A stretch of 60,000 bases of DNA from assembly GCF_910592395.1 (NCBI RefSeq), contig NC_088310.1, positions 19,353,501-19,413,500 of the forward strand, written 5' to 3'. Of this stretch, positions 1 to 12,100 are shown one piece after another. The notes beneath the pieces are model-generated. The model was not told the DNA's origin. It worked only from the letters and a program-made list of their open reading frames with translations, and did no database searches. A program made the position numbers and the translations under genes. How positions within the stretch are numbered: position 1 is the stretch's first letter; the number at the start of each line of letters is the position of its first letter. This stretch comes from Lineus longissimus. Its lineage: Eukaryota > Nemertea > Pilidiophora > Heteronemertea > Lineidae.

Positions 1-933
1 TGCAAAGAAATATAAACTTGTTCGATCGTTGGGTTCAAAATCGTCACAAATACATGTAAATTATGTTTGATTATGCATGTTTTCTGGAATAAACAGGGGC
101 ACACTCCAGTCACTACTATACAATCTTGAGGTACTTTTTAAACTAGATTTCAAAATCTATCCGGGCACGTAACATCTTGTAGTAAGTATGCATGATGTCC
201 ATTGAGACACCACACATCGCCAACAGACTCACCCTAACCATTCTGCGACACGATCTATACTCCAAACCTCAATGCGACATTTCCACATAAAATGCAAGTC
301 AGTGATGATCTTTTGCCAGATCACAACCTGCCTTTTCAACATGTTCCACTCAGGGACATTTTGGTAGCAGTGGGGAGTATGATCGAGTCAAATCAAGATG
401 GCAATCAATAACGTCTTTTCCTCTTTATATACACACATCTTGCCAAAATAAACCTATCACTTCAACCAAACACTTGCCAGCAAGTCTACAATTCCATAAT
501 CAACAGAATAAAATCAGGTAAAAGTGTGAATGCAAGATCATTTCATGAGAGTCAATTTTGAAAGTAATGTTCATTATGTTTTTGTTAGATTCTCTGGTAT
601 GATAATATACTATCATTTCACATTTATAATGTCAGTTGATACTTCGACATAGATTTTTAAAATTCTCAACCGTATTATGCTTACGAACCTATCAGTCATG
701 GCAAGTTAATTAGTGGTGGTAATTAGTCACTTGCTAATTAAGGAGAGCAGTAGTGTAATGCCAAATTCCTTGTGCTTGTATTCTGATTGTCTGGATATAG
801 TGAACAAAGTACCCATTATCATAAAACTCCAGTTCTCCTGGAGAAAGGGTATCCATGCCAGTAAAGTGTTTTGGTATTCTTCAACCGGGATATAAAAGGC
901 CTGATTTAACTACAGCGGGAAATCTCCAGCTCT

Positions 934-1159
934 CTTAGGCAGATGTTACAAAGAGCTTCACGCTTCACTCCTCACGCCTTATGCTTCACGGTTCACTCGT
1001 GAACCGAAGAATTTCCAAGGCATTTCAACTTAGGCCCTCATTTTTTCCTATGTAACAGGGCTCATTGAAATACCTTGTTAATTCTTCGGTTCACGAGTGA
1101 ACCGTGAAGCATGAGGCGTGAGGAGTGAAGCGTGAAGCTCTAAGTAACGTCTGCCTTAG
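934..1159. mobile_element. Foldback (MITE-like) element with about 100-bp arms
   Basis: Left arm from CTTAGGCAGATGTTAC and right arm ending GTAACGTCTGCCTTAG are nearly perfect reverse complements for roughly 90-100 bp, with a short loop around 1030-1060. Inside each arm is a run of heptamers related to GCTTCAC (six in the left arm, 955-996), ending in the near-palindrome GGTTCACTCGTGAACC. No protein is encoded. No clear target duplication is visible. Confidence 0.8.
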
Positions 1160-1296
1160 GTTTATCTTTAAAGATGGCCAAGGTTTATACATGTACTGTC
1201 AAAGGGCCTTTGCCATCTACATGCATAAACCATAAATGATGAGATATGTTATCATGATATATATATATATTACTGGTGTAGGAATTTGGTGACCAA

Positions 1297-1344
1297 ACAT
1301 GTAGATTACACATTTCTCAAAACATGTAGATTACACATTTCTCA
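1297..1344. repeat. 24-bp tandem duplication
   Basis: Two adjacent exact copies of a 24-bp unit beginning AACATGTAGATTACAC. Confidence 0.85.
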
Positions 1345-1429
1345 AATCAAGGATAAAGGATAAAAGTTTGCCAACTCACATTGGAGCACTTAGGATTGGC
1401 TATTCTCAACACTACTTTTTATATACTGG

Positions 1430-1547
1430 TACTGTGTCGACGTTATTAAGCTAGTTGACTCGTGTCAGTTACACATAGAACTATTACATGTAAAATAGGC
1501 CTTTTGCACAGGCTTCCCACAACTGGCTCAATTGCGTCGACACAGTA
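1430..1547. mobile_element. Small foldback element, 13-bp terminal inverted repeats
   Basis: TACTGTGTCGACG at 1430-1442 is matched by its exact reverse complement CGTCGACACAGTA at 1535-1547. The 118-bp interior has weaker internal pairing (for example AGCTAGTTG with CAACTGGCT) and no coding capacity. Probably a short non-autonomous DNA element. Confidence 0.6.
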
Positions 1548-4500
1548 TCTCAATATGTGCACGGTGACTTATGTACAAATGACCCCCAACGATCTATAAT
1601 GGGGTTAGCATAGTGGAACTAGTACACACACCACTTTCAAAATAACTAGATCAACTTTCCACACATTCGACCAATATTCAAAACACACAAGTGATTTCTA
1701 TTGACAAATTGTGGTGTCATGATATTCCGTTGTATCCGACTAAAAAGGTCTCCTTTACGACTGCACTGAATGAATATGAACATTCTACTATAAAATGAGA
1801 AAGCAATAAGTGGGCCATATGTGAATGTGAAATGAAATCAAGTAATTTTCATTCTCGCCGTAAGCCATATCAAGTTACATATATATCCATACTATAACAG
1901 GTTCTTGTGCAGTATCAACATTAAAATGATAAAATCATCTGTGACAAGACTTATCGTTTTTAGGATTTTGACAGGTTTGAGCAAAAGCTATTGATAAAGT
2001 GAAATATGGATGTTGCTAGTGGTGCAATGTGCTTTCTGCTAACAGTTTACCTTATCTCGAAGCTGACAGTCATAGCAAGTCCAATGGGCAATAAAATTAA
2101 GGTCAAATACAATTCAAAAGTGCTTTTTGTTCTAAGTTACGAGAAATACTGGAAAGGATATGAGCAGAGCTCATATGTGACTAGGTCAATATATGCGTCA
2201 AAATTGAACCACAAAGCAGAAAAGCAGAGTATCGTACAGGAAAATAGCACTTGAGAGTTTTAAGTTCTTTCTAGTTGATCCCGAAATTTTCATGGACTTT
2301 TAAGTTAAGCATTTCAGAGTCCCAACAATGCATCCATTAATAACATAAAAAGCCCTCGCTCATAACTCATACGACACACACTTAGAATGTGTGAGCAATC
2401 CTCCTTCATCGTGCATCAAATTGTTTACAGAGTTTCTAAATAATCTAACATGAGTTCCCAAGTACAGTTCAACACTGAGACATAGTACCCAATGCAACCC
2501 TAAGTTTGCCATAGGGTCATTCAAGCAAGTACAGAATGAGTATTCACATCTTGACAAAAATTATAAAAATCTTACAAAAATTGTGTCATAAAATCATAAA
2601 TAATTTGTGATCAATGTGCCTTGACTGTTACTGCCATATTTATTCTTCCAAATGTCTTACTTTTTTCAGTTTCAGAGACTACATTGTACCTTCTACTAAC
2701 TTCCGGTTTTCAACCAATATATATTTTTAGTATCATTTGCTGCAGGCTAACTACTTTCCCTTAAAAATTTACAAGTATCATAATCAAATAATTTCTGTGA
2801 CAACCTAAGATAAACTTGGCACACATATCCAGCAAGAATTGGTTAGTTGTTAGTCTTGAAGTCTGAAGTATAAAAAAATTGAAAAAAACTCGTCTCAATA
2901 ATTGCAAAAACGGATGTATATCTCGTCTTGCTATGATTATGAAACTTTTCAAATAAAGGTACGGTTAATTTCAGAACCTCTTTTATACGAGTACAAAATG
3001 TACCGTGGCTCGCAAGATTACAATGATTACGATGGAGACTTACTACTGGTAATATTGAACAGTTCATGCCCGCTAGGTTTAAGGTGTAGATAGACTGTGA
3101 ACATTAGACATGGAAGCTGACAGACAGTACCAATGGCTATAGCGCTGCGCAATTGAGCAATTCAAAATGCTGTGACCTTCCATTACATCACTTGTATGCG
3201 CAACCAAGTTCTCTCTATCGGTTTCCATAGGCTTAACATCGAAAGTAACAAGTTCAGATTGAATGTTTAGCACATTAAGTCAAGTCGTTTGATATGTACA
3301 CACATAAAACATGAATATACACCATAGATACTTATATACAGATTCATAACATTACCACAACTTTGCTCTTTTGTTCCTTACATAACATTTCAACCACATA
3401 TCTCGAGTCAAGCTGAGTTTGAGAGAAGGCAAAAACTATGCCTAAATCCACCATCACATATCGACTGGATTTCTGGAAAACTAAGATTTTCAATCTAAAA
3501 TTTCCCCAATTTATTCTTTTGCCATTTGGAAGTGTTAATTTCTAATCACTGTAGTAAAATCGAGAGAAATAATTCCACTTTACCATCAATTGTCAACCTG
3601 AAAGGATATTGCATCCTTAATCAGCTTCGTTGAACAAGAGGCATGGTCCTAAAACAGCCATTCTTTGGTTTGCCTGTCACAAACTCAGTTGACTCTACTT
3701 GAGTCCATCTTCGCATAACAACGCCAACTCTCATAATACAATAGACTTTCTTCATAGTATATCATAATATGTAACACCAAATATGTCACCTTCATTGAAC
3801 TTGCAACATCTCCTGATTTCCAACACTTTCATCTCAAGAACATCTTTTTTGCTTTTGAAAGATTCTCAGCAAACAGTTTTGGTGCAACCTTCCGTAGGCC
3901 GGACAAGCTAGATTTCATCACACATGATTTAATATGTTACCGGGATTTTCTTGACCAGACCTTATAATCAATACTTTAACACTTTCACTGTCAAGATGAA
4001 TTTGAGCAATTCGAACTCCATCGAGTACCTCAGCCCTATCACATAGGTATTCATAGGAAAGCTCTCACAGAGTGCTTTCAAATGAATACCAACATGACAT
4101 GGTTTTAAAAATATTTCAGGTTTTATGAAATTTTCTACCTTGAGCGAAATCGCCAATGACAGTGAAATTGTTAGGAGTCGCATGAACACTATGCAAAGTA
4201 GCTCCTGACTGACTCCACAGTGATGGTTTTCCTTGATTGCTTCGATTGGTCCTTACCCTTGCCTTGAAGGCTAGTTTGCAGACACTTATAGGTATAGCTA
4301 GGCTTGACATTGATATGTAAGAGTACGTACAGTATAAAAGTGTAAGCACAAGCGGCGAGCCAAGGGCGATCATCCATCAAGTATACACACAATATAGTCC
4401 AACATTATTTTGCATTAAAGTCTCACCACGTTGTGCCTAATACCTCATAGTTGATCCGATTATGACATTTACCAAAGCGAAGCACTAACAGCAGATAATT

Positions 4501-4595
4501 GCTTACATGCATCACATCATCGGTTGATTAACCATAGTCACAAGCCAATTTGAGACATTATGTACAATTACACATGAAAATGATAGAGTCTTTCC

Positions 4596-4829
4596 CCAAA
4601 AGGACCAAGGGCGACTCCACATCCAAAAGAACAGGTCGACAGTGAAAAATCGAAAATACACCTTACCCATTAACAAAGTACCCACTTCAAAGCAATATCA
4701 ACGACAACAAAACCCATTACTTCCATTTCTTCAAAGTAATGGGTTTTTGGGAATAAGCTGAGTGGGTACTATCCTTAGTACGAGAAGTCACTTTCTGAAA
4801 TCATTCCAAACTAGCCTTGGTCCTTTTGG
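4596..4829. mobile_element. Nested foldback element, 15-bp terminal inverted repeats
   Basis: CCAAAAGGACCAAGG (4596-4610) pairs with CCTTGGTCCTTTTGG (4815-4829). Inside, AAAGTACCCACTT pairs with GAGTGGGTACTA, and AACCCATTACTT pairs with AAGTAATGGGTT, so the whole 234 bp can fold as one nested hairpin. MITE-like, family not recognised. Confidence 0.65.
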
Positions 4830-5092
4830 TGGTGTTTTTAAGATTGCAGTGCCAGATATGCGCAATATTCATAAAGTGGTTACACGTATATATTTACCAA
4901 TATGAACCCATCAAATGCATGCTGGTATCTCAAATTTGACACAAAATTCCAACGCGAAAATGACATCGGGTAATGCAGATGAGTATTTTGTACAGATGAC
5001 TAAGTGCTGGGTTTAGCATTTTGAAAGGTGCACATCTTTATGACAGCCCACTCAGCTCTTTTGAGTTTTTTACTGCAATCGATGCAGTGAGT

Positions 5093-5107
5093 GGGGGGGG
5101 GGGGGGG
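5093..5107 (+). repeat. G15 homopolymer
   Basis: Fifteen consecutive G on the plus strand. Could be length-variable or form quadruplex/triplex structure; exact length may carry sequencing error. Confidence 0.8.
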
Positions 5108-5710
5108 CCGGATGTTAAACTTAACCAGCAATTGTTTGGTTTGTCATACTAGGAGTCTGGTGATACCACACTTTCTGTGTCAAGTGTGAATGACTATCAG
5201 TGATTGGTAAGACAAGACGGTTTTGCAACTCTTCTCAAAGCTGCCCAAAAACCAACCACAGGCTGGTCATGGGTATCCCCAGGATGTCTGGGTGGAGGGG
5301 ACCTTTGAAAATTTACTTCAGCAAGGGCTTTCAAGGTCAAATTCAGCCATATTTTTCCAAAGGGTGTGTTACTCCCAGCCTGATCCCTCTTGGGACACCA
5401 CTGCAGGTATGTCCAATTTGTCAACTCCCCCACCTCCACTTCCATGGCTACTCCATCACTGTCTTTCAAGGAATGTTTCTAAGATATCGTCAATTCCAAA
5501 TAATCTACCGAGCTCGTGCTGGACATGCATAAAGATGGCATCTCCGAAATGGCCCTACAGTACATACAAGAGAAATGCATGTCATGACACCTCACTTTGA
5601 AGCATGATCCCAGTAATAAGCATGATTAGTATTATTATGGCATGGCCGCAGACATACAGATGACCACACTATAGCACAAATAATGTGCGTATATTACACC
5701 ATACTGACAA

Positions 5711-5716
5711 TTTAAT
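5711..5716 (-). terminator. Possible FEZ poly(A) signal, ATTAAA variant
   Basis: The minus strand reads ATTAAA about 450 nt beyond the FEZ stop. No canonical AATAAA is visible on that strand between the stop and about 5000, so this variant is the nearest candidate. Weak evidence. Confidence 0.2.
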
Positions 5717-6164
5717 GAGTCCCATCTCGTTTATGCACAGACCACGAACATGAATACACTAATCGATCATAGCAATTGAAGAACCACATCGGAAAAATGT
5801 ACAAGTCCATGAAATGAACGACTGATTAAATCAACAATATTATAAATAAATATTCACCAGTATGTGTATAAACAAAGTATATGTATCCATAATGTCATTA
5901 AATGCCATCCATCAGGAATCCATACTCAAACATCCCATTGCCAAATTGGCAAAGTTCCTTTGTGCACCAAGATGCCAAGTCCTCGACTCATTGAAGAGAA
6001 AAAGGTACAAAAAGCCCCTCCAAATCTAGGCTGTTCTGCTACGGCTACAAGAAGGGATGTCAACTACTTGATTCTCCAGAGTATTAAATGCGTTTTCATC
6101 TGCGAGGATCCAGTCTGGCTACGATAGATAGATGGTGCGAATCTCAGTCATCTTTCAGGGCAGC

Positions 6165-6181
6165 TCATGTCGGGCATAAAA
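6165..6181 (-). CDS. FEZ: FEZ terminal coding micro-exon segment, VLCPT stop
   Basis: The acceptor is tctattccag. The coding part is 17 bp: TT completes Val (G|TT), then TTA TGC CCG ACA TGA gives LCPT and stop. VLCPT is the invariant C-terminus of FEZ1 and FEZ2, which confirms this tiny coding segment despite its size. The 3' UTR continues toward lower coordinates. No AATAAA on the minus strand is seen in the first roughly 1 kb; an ATTAAA variant lies at 5711-5716. Confidence 0.93.
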
Positions 6182-9100
6182 CTGGAATAGACACAATGGA
6201 AAGATTAGAATCGTATGTTTATTGAACAAGGCAGGAGATTACCTCTCGTTATTGATGAATTGTGGAGGATCTACAAATGAATCTATCAGATTCACCGCCT
6301 CAACCTCTGATGTTGCATTAGTTCTCCATTATTTCTTCAGCATGTGCTCTTCATTTGGAGATGTTATTCTCTAGTTAGTATTCCTGCTCCAAGGCAGGAT
6401 GAGCATAAGTAATATTCGAACACAACTTCATGAATTCAGAAATCTCGGATGATCGTCGCACGCTCCTGCATCAAGCCAATCATGGCTTGATACTCACCCT
6501 TCAGAATGTAATCTGTGAGCAGAGTTGGAACCTGTGGACTGTCTTCATTAATAGCTTTTAATACTGAAAGAAAATAGGAGTTTGATAAGGAAGCATCACA
6601 AGGCACAAGTAGACAAGGAAATCTTCTTTAGGGCCTTCATCTAGGCATCACTGACCCTAATTGACTATTTTCCTTGTGTATGAGCAGATGACTACTTGTG
6701 TCTCCTATCAATTTATTTACCTTTACCTCTGATGAACTTTTTTACATCAGCAGAAATCTTGATGGTTGGTAGGGTACTGAAAGCGCAAGGACTGCGTGAG
6801 GTCAAAGTACATTCACACTTGAATTAAATGACTTGCTTACGTTTGGTCATTCATATCTGGTACTTACTTTTGATATATATCTGTAGCTGTGATATGTTTG
6901 GTGCACCTTGATTTACATGATAAGGAATGACGGTCGTCAAGAACTGAAACGAGAGAAATGACTAAACGTTAAGATTTTAGACCATCCAATATAAAAACAT
7001 CTCGGGGAAAATGAGGAACACGTATGCTCAGGTGAAATCTGAGGACACGTGGCTCTGGTGAAATCAGGGTGACTGATTTCAGTCAGATTTGAGATAAATA
7101 GTCCTGCCTAGAGTCTCTCGCCAAGAAAATGTCAGTCCTCTACAGAGATTTTCATGGTGATTGTAATTTCATGTTTCCTCAATGAATAGACTTGACAGAA
7201 AATCATTCCCAATTGTTTCGATTCTATACATGCCATAACAGACGACATGTCTGACCAATCACAGGTAAGTCTGCAACAATATAAGGTTTCTTGTCACTTC
7301 TCCAATAATCCATAGTGACGTATCTTTCCCGATGACTAAATTTACAATGACTCAAACAATAGTTCAATCTTAGTATGAGAGATTATCACTGGGTGGCAGC
7401 ACCGTACAACCATTCCGACGATTATTGAAGGAGACTGCATGTACATTTACATATGCTTACATACGGAATCGAAAGATACCAAGTAATATATTTGCATCCG
7501 ACTATTAGATTGTAATCCAGGGCAACGATTAGATATCATAAGGTTACTGAATGATGATTAATCGCATGTTGGACGGGTGCCGGCCAAGCCAGACTCATTT
7601 TGTCGCCAACTGATGTATTATTAAGTTGGCTTTCTTCAAAACATTGGCCGAGAACAACACCACAAAAGATTTCAGAAAGATTAGCAGGGTCTGATATCGT
7701 TTCCTGATATTTTTGATGCCCGAATGTCCCTGTGTGCCGAGTTCATATCTGCTGATACATTGTGTAATTGTTCATAGGTTGCATGTACATGCATCGATGA
7801 ACAGCACTAAACAACAGTAATTCTTCAATTGGCGTGATAGTCCTGTCAATGCAGTCAACCAGTACAGATTTTTTTGCGATATGATGTATAGTGTGTCACT
7901 CATCACCTGATGGTTCTCGATATAAATAGTGATTGAATATCTCGACAGACCAATACAATCAATGCGTTTAGCGATATGAAAACTTATTTATCGATCTTGT
8001 CGGTGGAATTCATTATCACATATTTCACCTCGGGGTTCAGAAAGATATGCAAATGTATTTGATTTCAAGGTTCCTCCATTGTTATCATTGTCACCCCGAG
8101 GATTTTAACGGCATTGTTTTCCTAGTCTCCTCTGGCATTTTTCGATAAAAGCATTCCAGGGATAGAGATATGGAGTTAAGGATGATTGAGACCCTTCAGG
8201 CCATTAAGGCAATGCAACTACTTTTCAGGAACATTTGCCTCTCTAATGAGTCGTGAAAGAATGATAGGCACCACTTATTTGCTCATGAAGAGGGACAAGT
8301 CACTTCCCCCTGGTTTCGAAACTGAGTGGGTAAAACAAATCCTGACCCCTTTTGCTGGCATATTCTTCACCCCCAGCCATTTCCGGTATACCTTTGCATT
8401 CACAATCCCTTTTACTGTCATCAAAGTACTGTACCTTCTGCAACTCGCAATTGGAGAAGTATGACTGGAGTTTGGTATCTGAGAAACGGAAGGTTGAATA
8501 CAACAGGTCCATGGCAGGTGGCGGGTATCTTTTGAAGTATGCCCCTGGGCTTACTGCGCGCTAAAACTGTGATGATAACGAGGCCACCCAAGACCAATAT
8601 TTCCAATATATGTTCAAAACACAACACACAGAATCCATTAAGCTGTCTATTGTTCATCCTTCCGTGATAAAATTGGCCTTTAGCAGAAAATCTAAGGAGG
8701 CTTAGATAGGAACGTCAATGCTGCTACATCAGACATCCTCGCCTTGTACCCGTATCGGTTTTCACGATCGATTTTGCGCAAAACGGGAAAAAATACCCGA
8801 CAATGCAGAGGAACTATATTAAGCACAGGGTAATGTTCTATTTTGAAGGCACTAGGCTTGAAATAATGCCCATATTAGATGTATGCATGACCTTTAATAA
8901 TTAATATATTCTGTGGGAGTATCATTAGCTGTCTTAGAAACACAGTAGATCAGAGTTGTGTGATGCAGTAACCCCATACATTGTCTATTTGCATTTACTG
9001 GTTTTGACATCACATCATTCACATCACCATGCTATGAGAAATGTCAGTGTCTGAGAAGGTCAGATACATACTATTATCATCTAGATTATGAATAGGCAAT

Positions 9101-12100
9101 CGGATAAAAAGTATGGCAGCTGTATATCTGCAGCAAGATTATATAGTTGACAATGACTTCAGTTGGTGTCACTTGGCGTAACTCTGCGTTATAGTTATCA
9201 CAGTAAAACACACTGCCATCTTTACGAGAACACACACAGAAGACAAACAACTCTCCAAAGACAACCAAAAAAGCAATCTTAATCAAACAGAATCATTTTG
9301 ACCCGCCCACTCAATACTAAAGCAACAAAAATTCAAAACTTACTGTTGAATTTTCATTGCCATTCCCAGCCTTCGCGTTTTTCTTGATGTTTTTCCGTTT
9401 GTCATGGTGGCACTCGCGTCGCTTCTTTTGTATGCTCAACAGCAGTGAGATGAACTGGTTCTTCAGCTCCTTTTCGTATTCTAACTCGTCGCGTAGCGCC
9501 AGCTCTTGAATTAACGTTTCCGAGTATTCTTTTATCATGCATTCCATCTCTTCCAGAAGTTCGTTCAGAGCACCAACTGAGAGTTTCTGCACATCTGCAA
9601 CGATAAAGCAAAGGAAAATTGAGCTTCTTTTTTAAATTAAGAGAATTCGTTTCAAAATTTGGACTTTTTCTTTGACCCTAAAACAAGTGATATGACCTTA
9701 TGCTTTTAAAAGCATGCCTTTGAGTTCTTTCTTAGAGTATCCCTCCCCCTCCCCAATATACCTCATGGCAGGGTTGTGATTAATTTGAAAACAATATCCT
9801 TTAGTAATTGACTTTAAACCTCAGTAAAATAACCAATATTCAGCCCTGGTCTTTCAAGTACAAAGTTATTTACAAAATAACTAAAAGTTCTTTTTTGCTG
9901 AGATTACTCCTCGAGTTTTCACCTCAGCACCAAATGACATCTGGCATCTACCAATTTGAAAACATTTCTATTTTGGGTAGAACAGACCAATCTGAATGAA
10001 ACAAAACATGTTCTGCAATTATGAATGTCATGAGATTGAAACCAACGAAAGGTTTCTTACACAGAAAACCAATTAAGATATTGCGAAAACCCTACAAGCA
10101 TGATACTATAACAGCTTATAATAAACTTGACATTTGTTCTTTTCAAACAAGACGAGCTGTTTCTGACATTTGTGACTTGTTGAGTCAATGTTATCAAAGA
10201 TGAAACAGAAGAACACGCCCATGAGGCAACTGTGAACATGACTTTTAACAGTTCAACTTCATATTGAAATTTAAGAAGTACTTTTAGACTATTCTAAACA
10301 GGTGCATCTTAAAATATCAACATTCATCAAAGATATTTTTTGTACGACTTAGGTTCACATTTTGAAACCGTACAACATGAAGAAGAAATAGAGGTACAAC
10401 AAGAAGAAGAATGTTATACAGATCCAGCTTGAAAGCTATCAGTGCCTCGGGTAATCTGCTGATGCTGATTCTGATATTGTTTTTCTGATTGTTGCTTGAA
10501 GTATGATGGTACTACAAAGAAGCCATGAATGAACATGACGGCTATATTTGGTTGTAATTGTGATTGGGTTATGATTAGACGGCTCGATTCCAAAGACACC
10601 AAACAAGTGTTCAAGGGGGGGGGGGGGGGTGACCACTGTGGATGGAAGGTGTCACAGAAATGATCAGCTTTTTATCCTCTGGTGGCCAGATCATAAGATA
10701 CCTTGGTACCAACTTGATAAGCATGCACAGGATCCGGATGAAAGAGACTAAACAATAACATACCATCATTTACCAACTCAACCAAAAATGTTTGCAGAAG
10801 AGTAGAAGCACCTGTTGCACCAACTGGCCCACCCAGTTTATAGCCAAGATCAACCATTGCCAAGATATGAGCAGCAACCACCAGTACCGAAACTATTTGA
10901 CAAAAGAATGATGCAAATGAACCAGAGCGGATGCTGTAATCGTTCCATTTTTTCTGGATAGACAGAAGCAAGTTGCATTCCTACATTTCTGCATCAAGGT
11001 TTAATCTAACAGGCATTCAGCAAGGGCAGATAGAAGAGCTTGCATGGAGGTAAAGATATGTTGCTCTTCTCAAGAACATGCTGCAAGCTTATCAGCTGAG
11101 TAAGATAGCATCTTACCTCGAGCTGAGTTTGACAGCATCTAAAAGCTCAACATTTAGGGTTTGATTGACCTGGTGTACACTCTTGGCAATACTCTACTAC
11201 ATTTGCCTTTACTCCTTGCTTTACTTGGGACTCTGGAATTTCCTCTGAAGACCGTCTTAGAGCTAGAAGCAAATCGCTCTAACACATAGGATGTCCCAGT
11301 CAATAAATTATACATGAACCAGCAGCAGTTGAGACCTTGAAGTAATACATATCAATCCACAGCCCTCCTCACCGACATGACCAGCCGTAAATGTGTCAAT
11401 TTATACAGTATTCATGGCAAAGTGATTCACGAGATGTCTCAACACAGAGAAGGGCCAGGGATAATTTGGAACCAGGCCAAGCTACGTCACCAAATGTCCA
11501 CTATAGGTGCATCTCATCGAGCAATAGCTTTCGAGCACGCTGGGGACCATATCTGGCAGAAGACTTTTTATGAAGAATGACTCAAACCAAGAGACCACTG
11601 TGCACTTTTTTTACTCCTTCCCCTTAGCGTTCATACTCTTCTGCACATCAATCCCAAGATGCTCATGAATTCACATTTTGACATACAGTAGTAATATTTA
11701 CTCGATTTTCTCTTGGCTTCTGCTATGGTAGTCCTTTTACATATTGTGTTGTGCACTTGCAAACACTCCCACCAAGGCTCCATCCATTGATCTTCCCAAT
11801 CCTCCTTCGATGGTATATCTTCACCTCCGATCCCTACCCACGCATGCAGGTTTATCACAGCCATGACACATTCATTTAAAATATGGTATTAACGGGAAGG
11901 AGCATGTGGCGTGGTAATTTATCGGTCAGTTCTCGACCTTGGAGAATAACCATTAACCACCAGACTAATGGCCATTATCAGGATTAATGGTACTAAAGAG
12001 ATTCGTTTCATGCATAATCCGTTTTTGTCCTCAACCAAATTTGCTGAGGACACACCAAAGATAATGACAGCGTTAGACGGCCCCTGCTTTTCTCAGTTTT

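Larger units (their letters stand above)
1..6164. other. 3' flank of FEZ: 3' UTR of unknown length plus intergenic DNA
   Basis: No convincing gene. The region holds three foldback elements (934-1159, 1430-1547, 4596-4829), a 24-bp tandem pair, an AT microsatellite (about 1252-1271) and a G15 tract. The stretch 5200-5600 is more GC-rich and open in several frames; it is discussed under findings. The FEZ 3' UTR starts at 6164 and extends an unknown distance leftwards. Confidence 0.6.

Noticed and set aside
6727-6776. IKISADVKKFIRG frame in the small FEZ intron as a coding exon
   Set aside because: That frame does not match the incoming phase 1; in the correct phase the segment hits a stop. Kept only as a possible poison exon.
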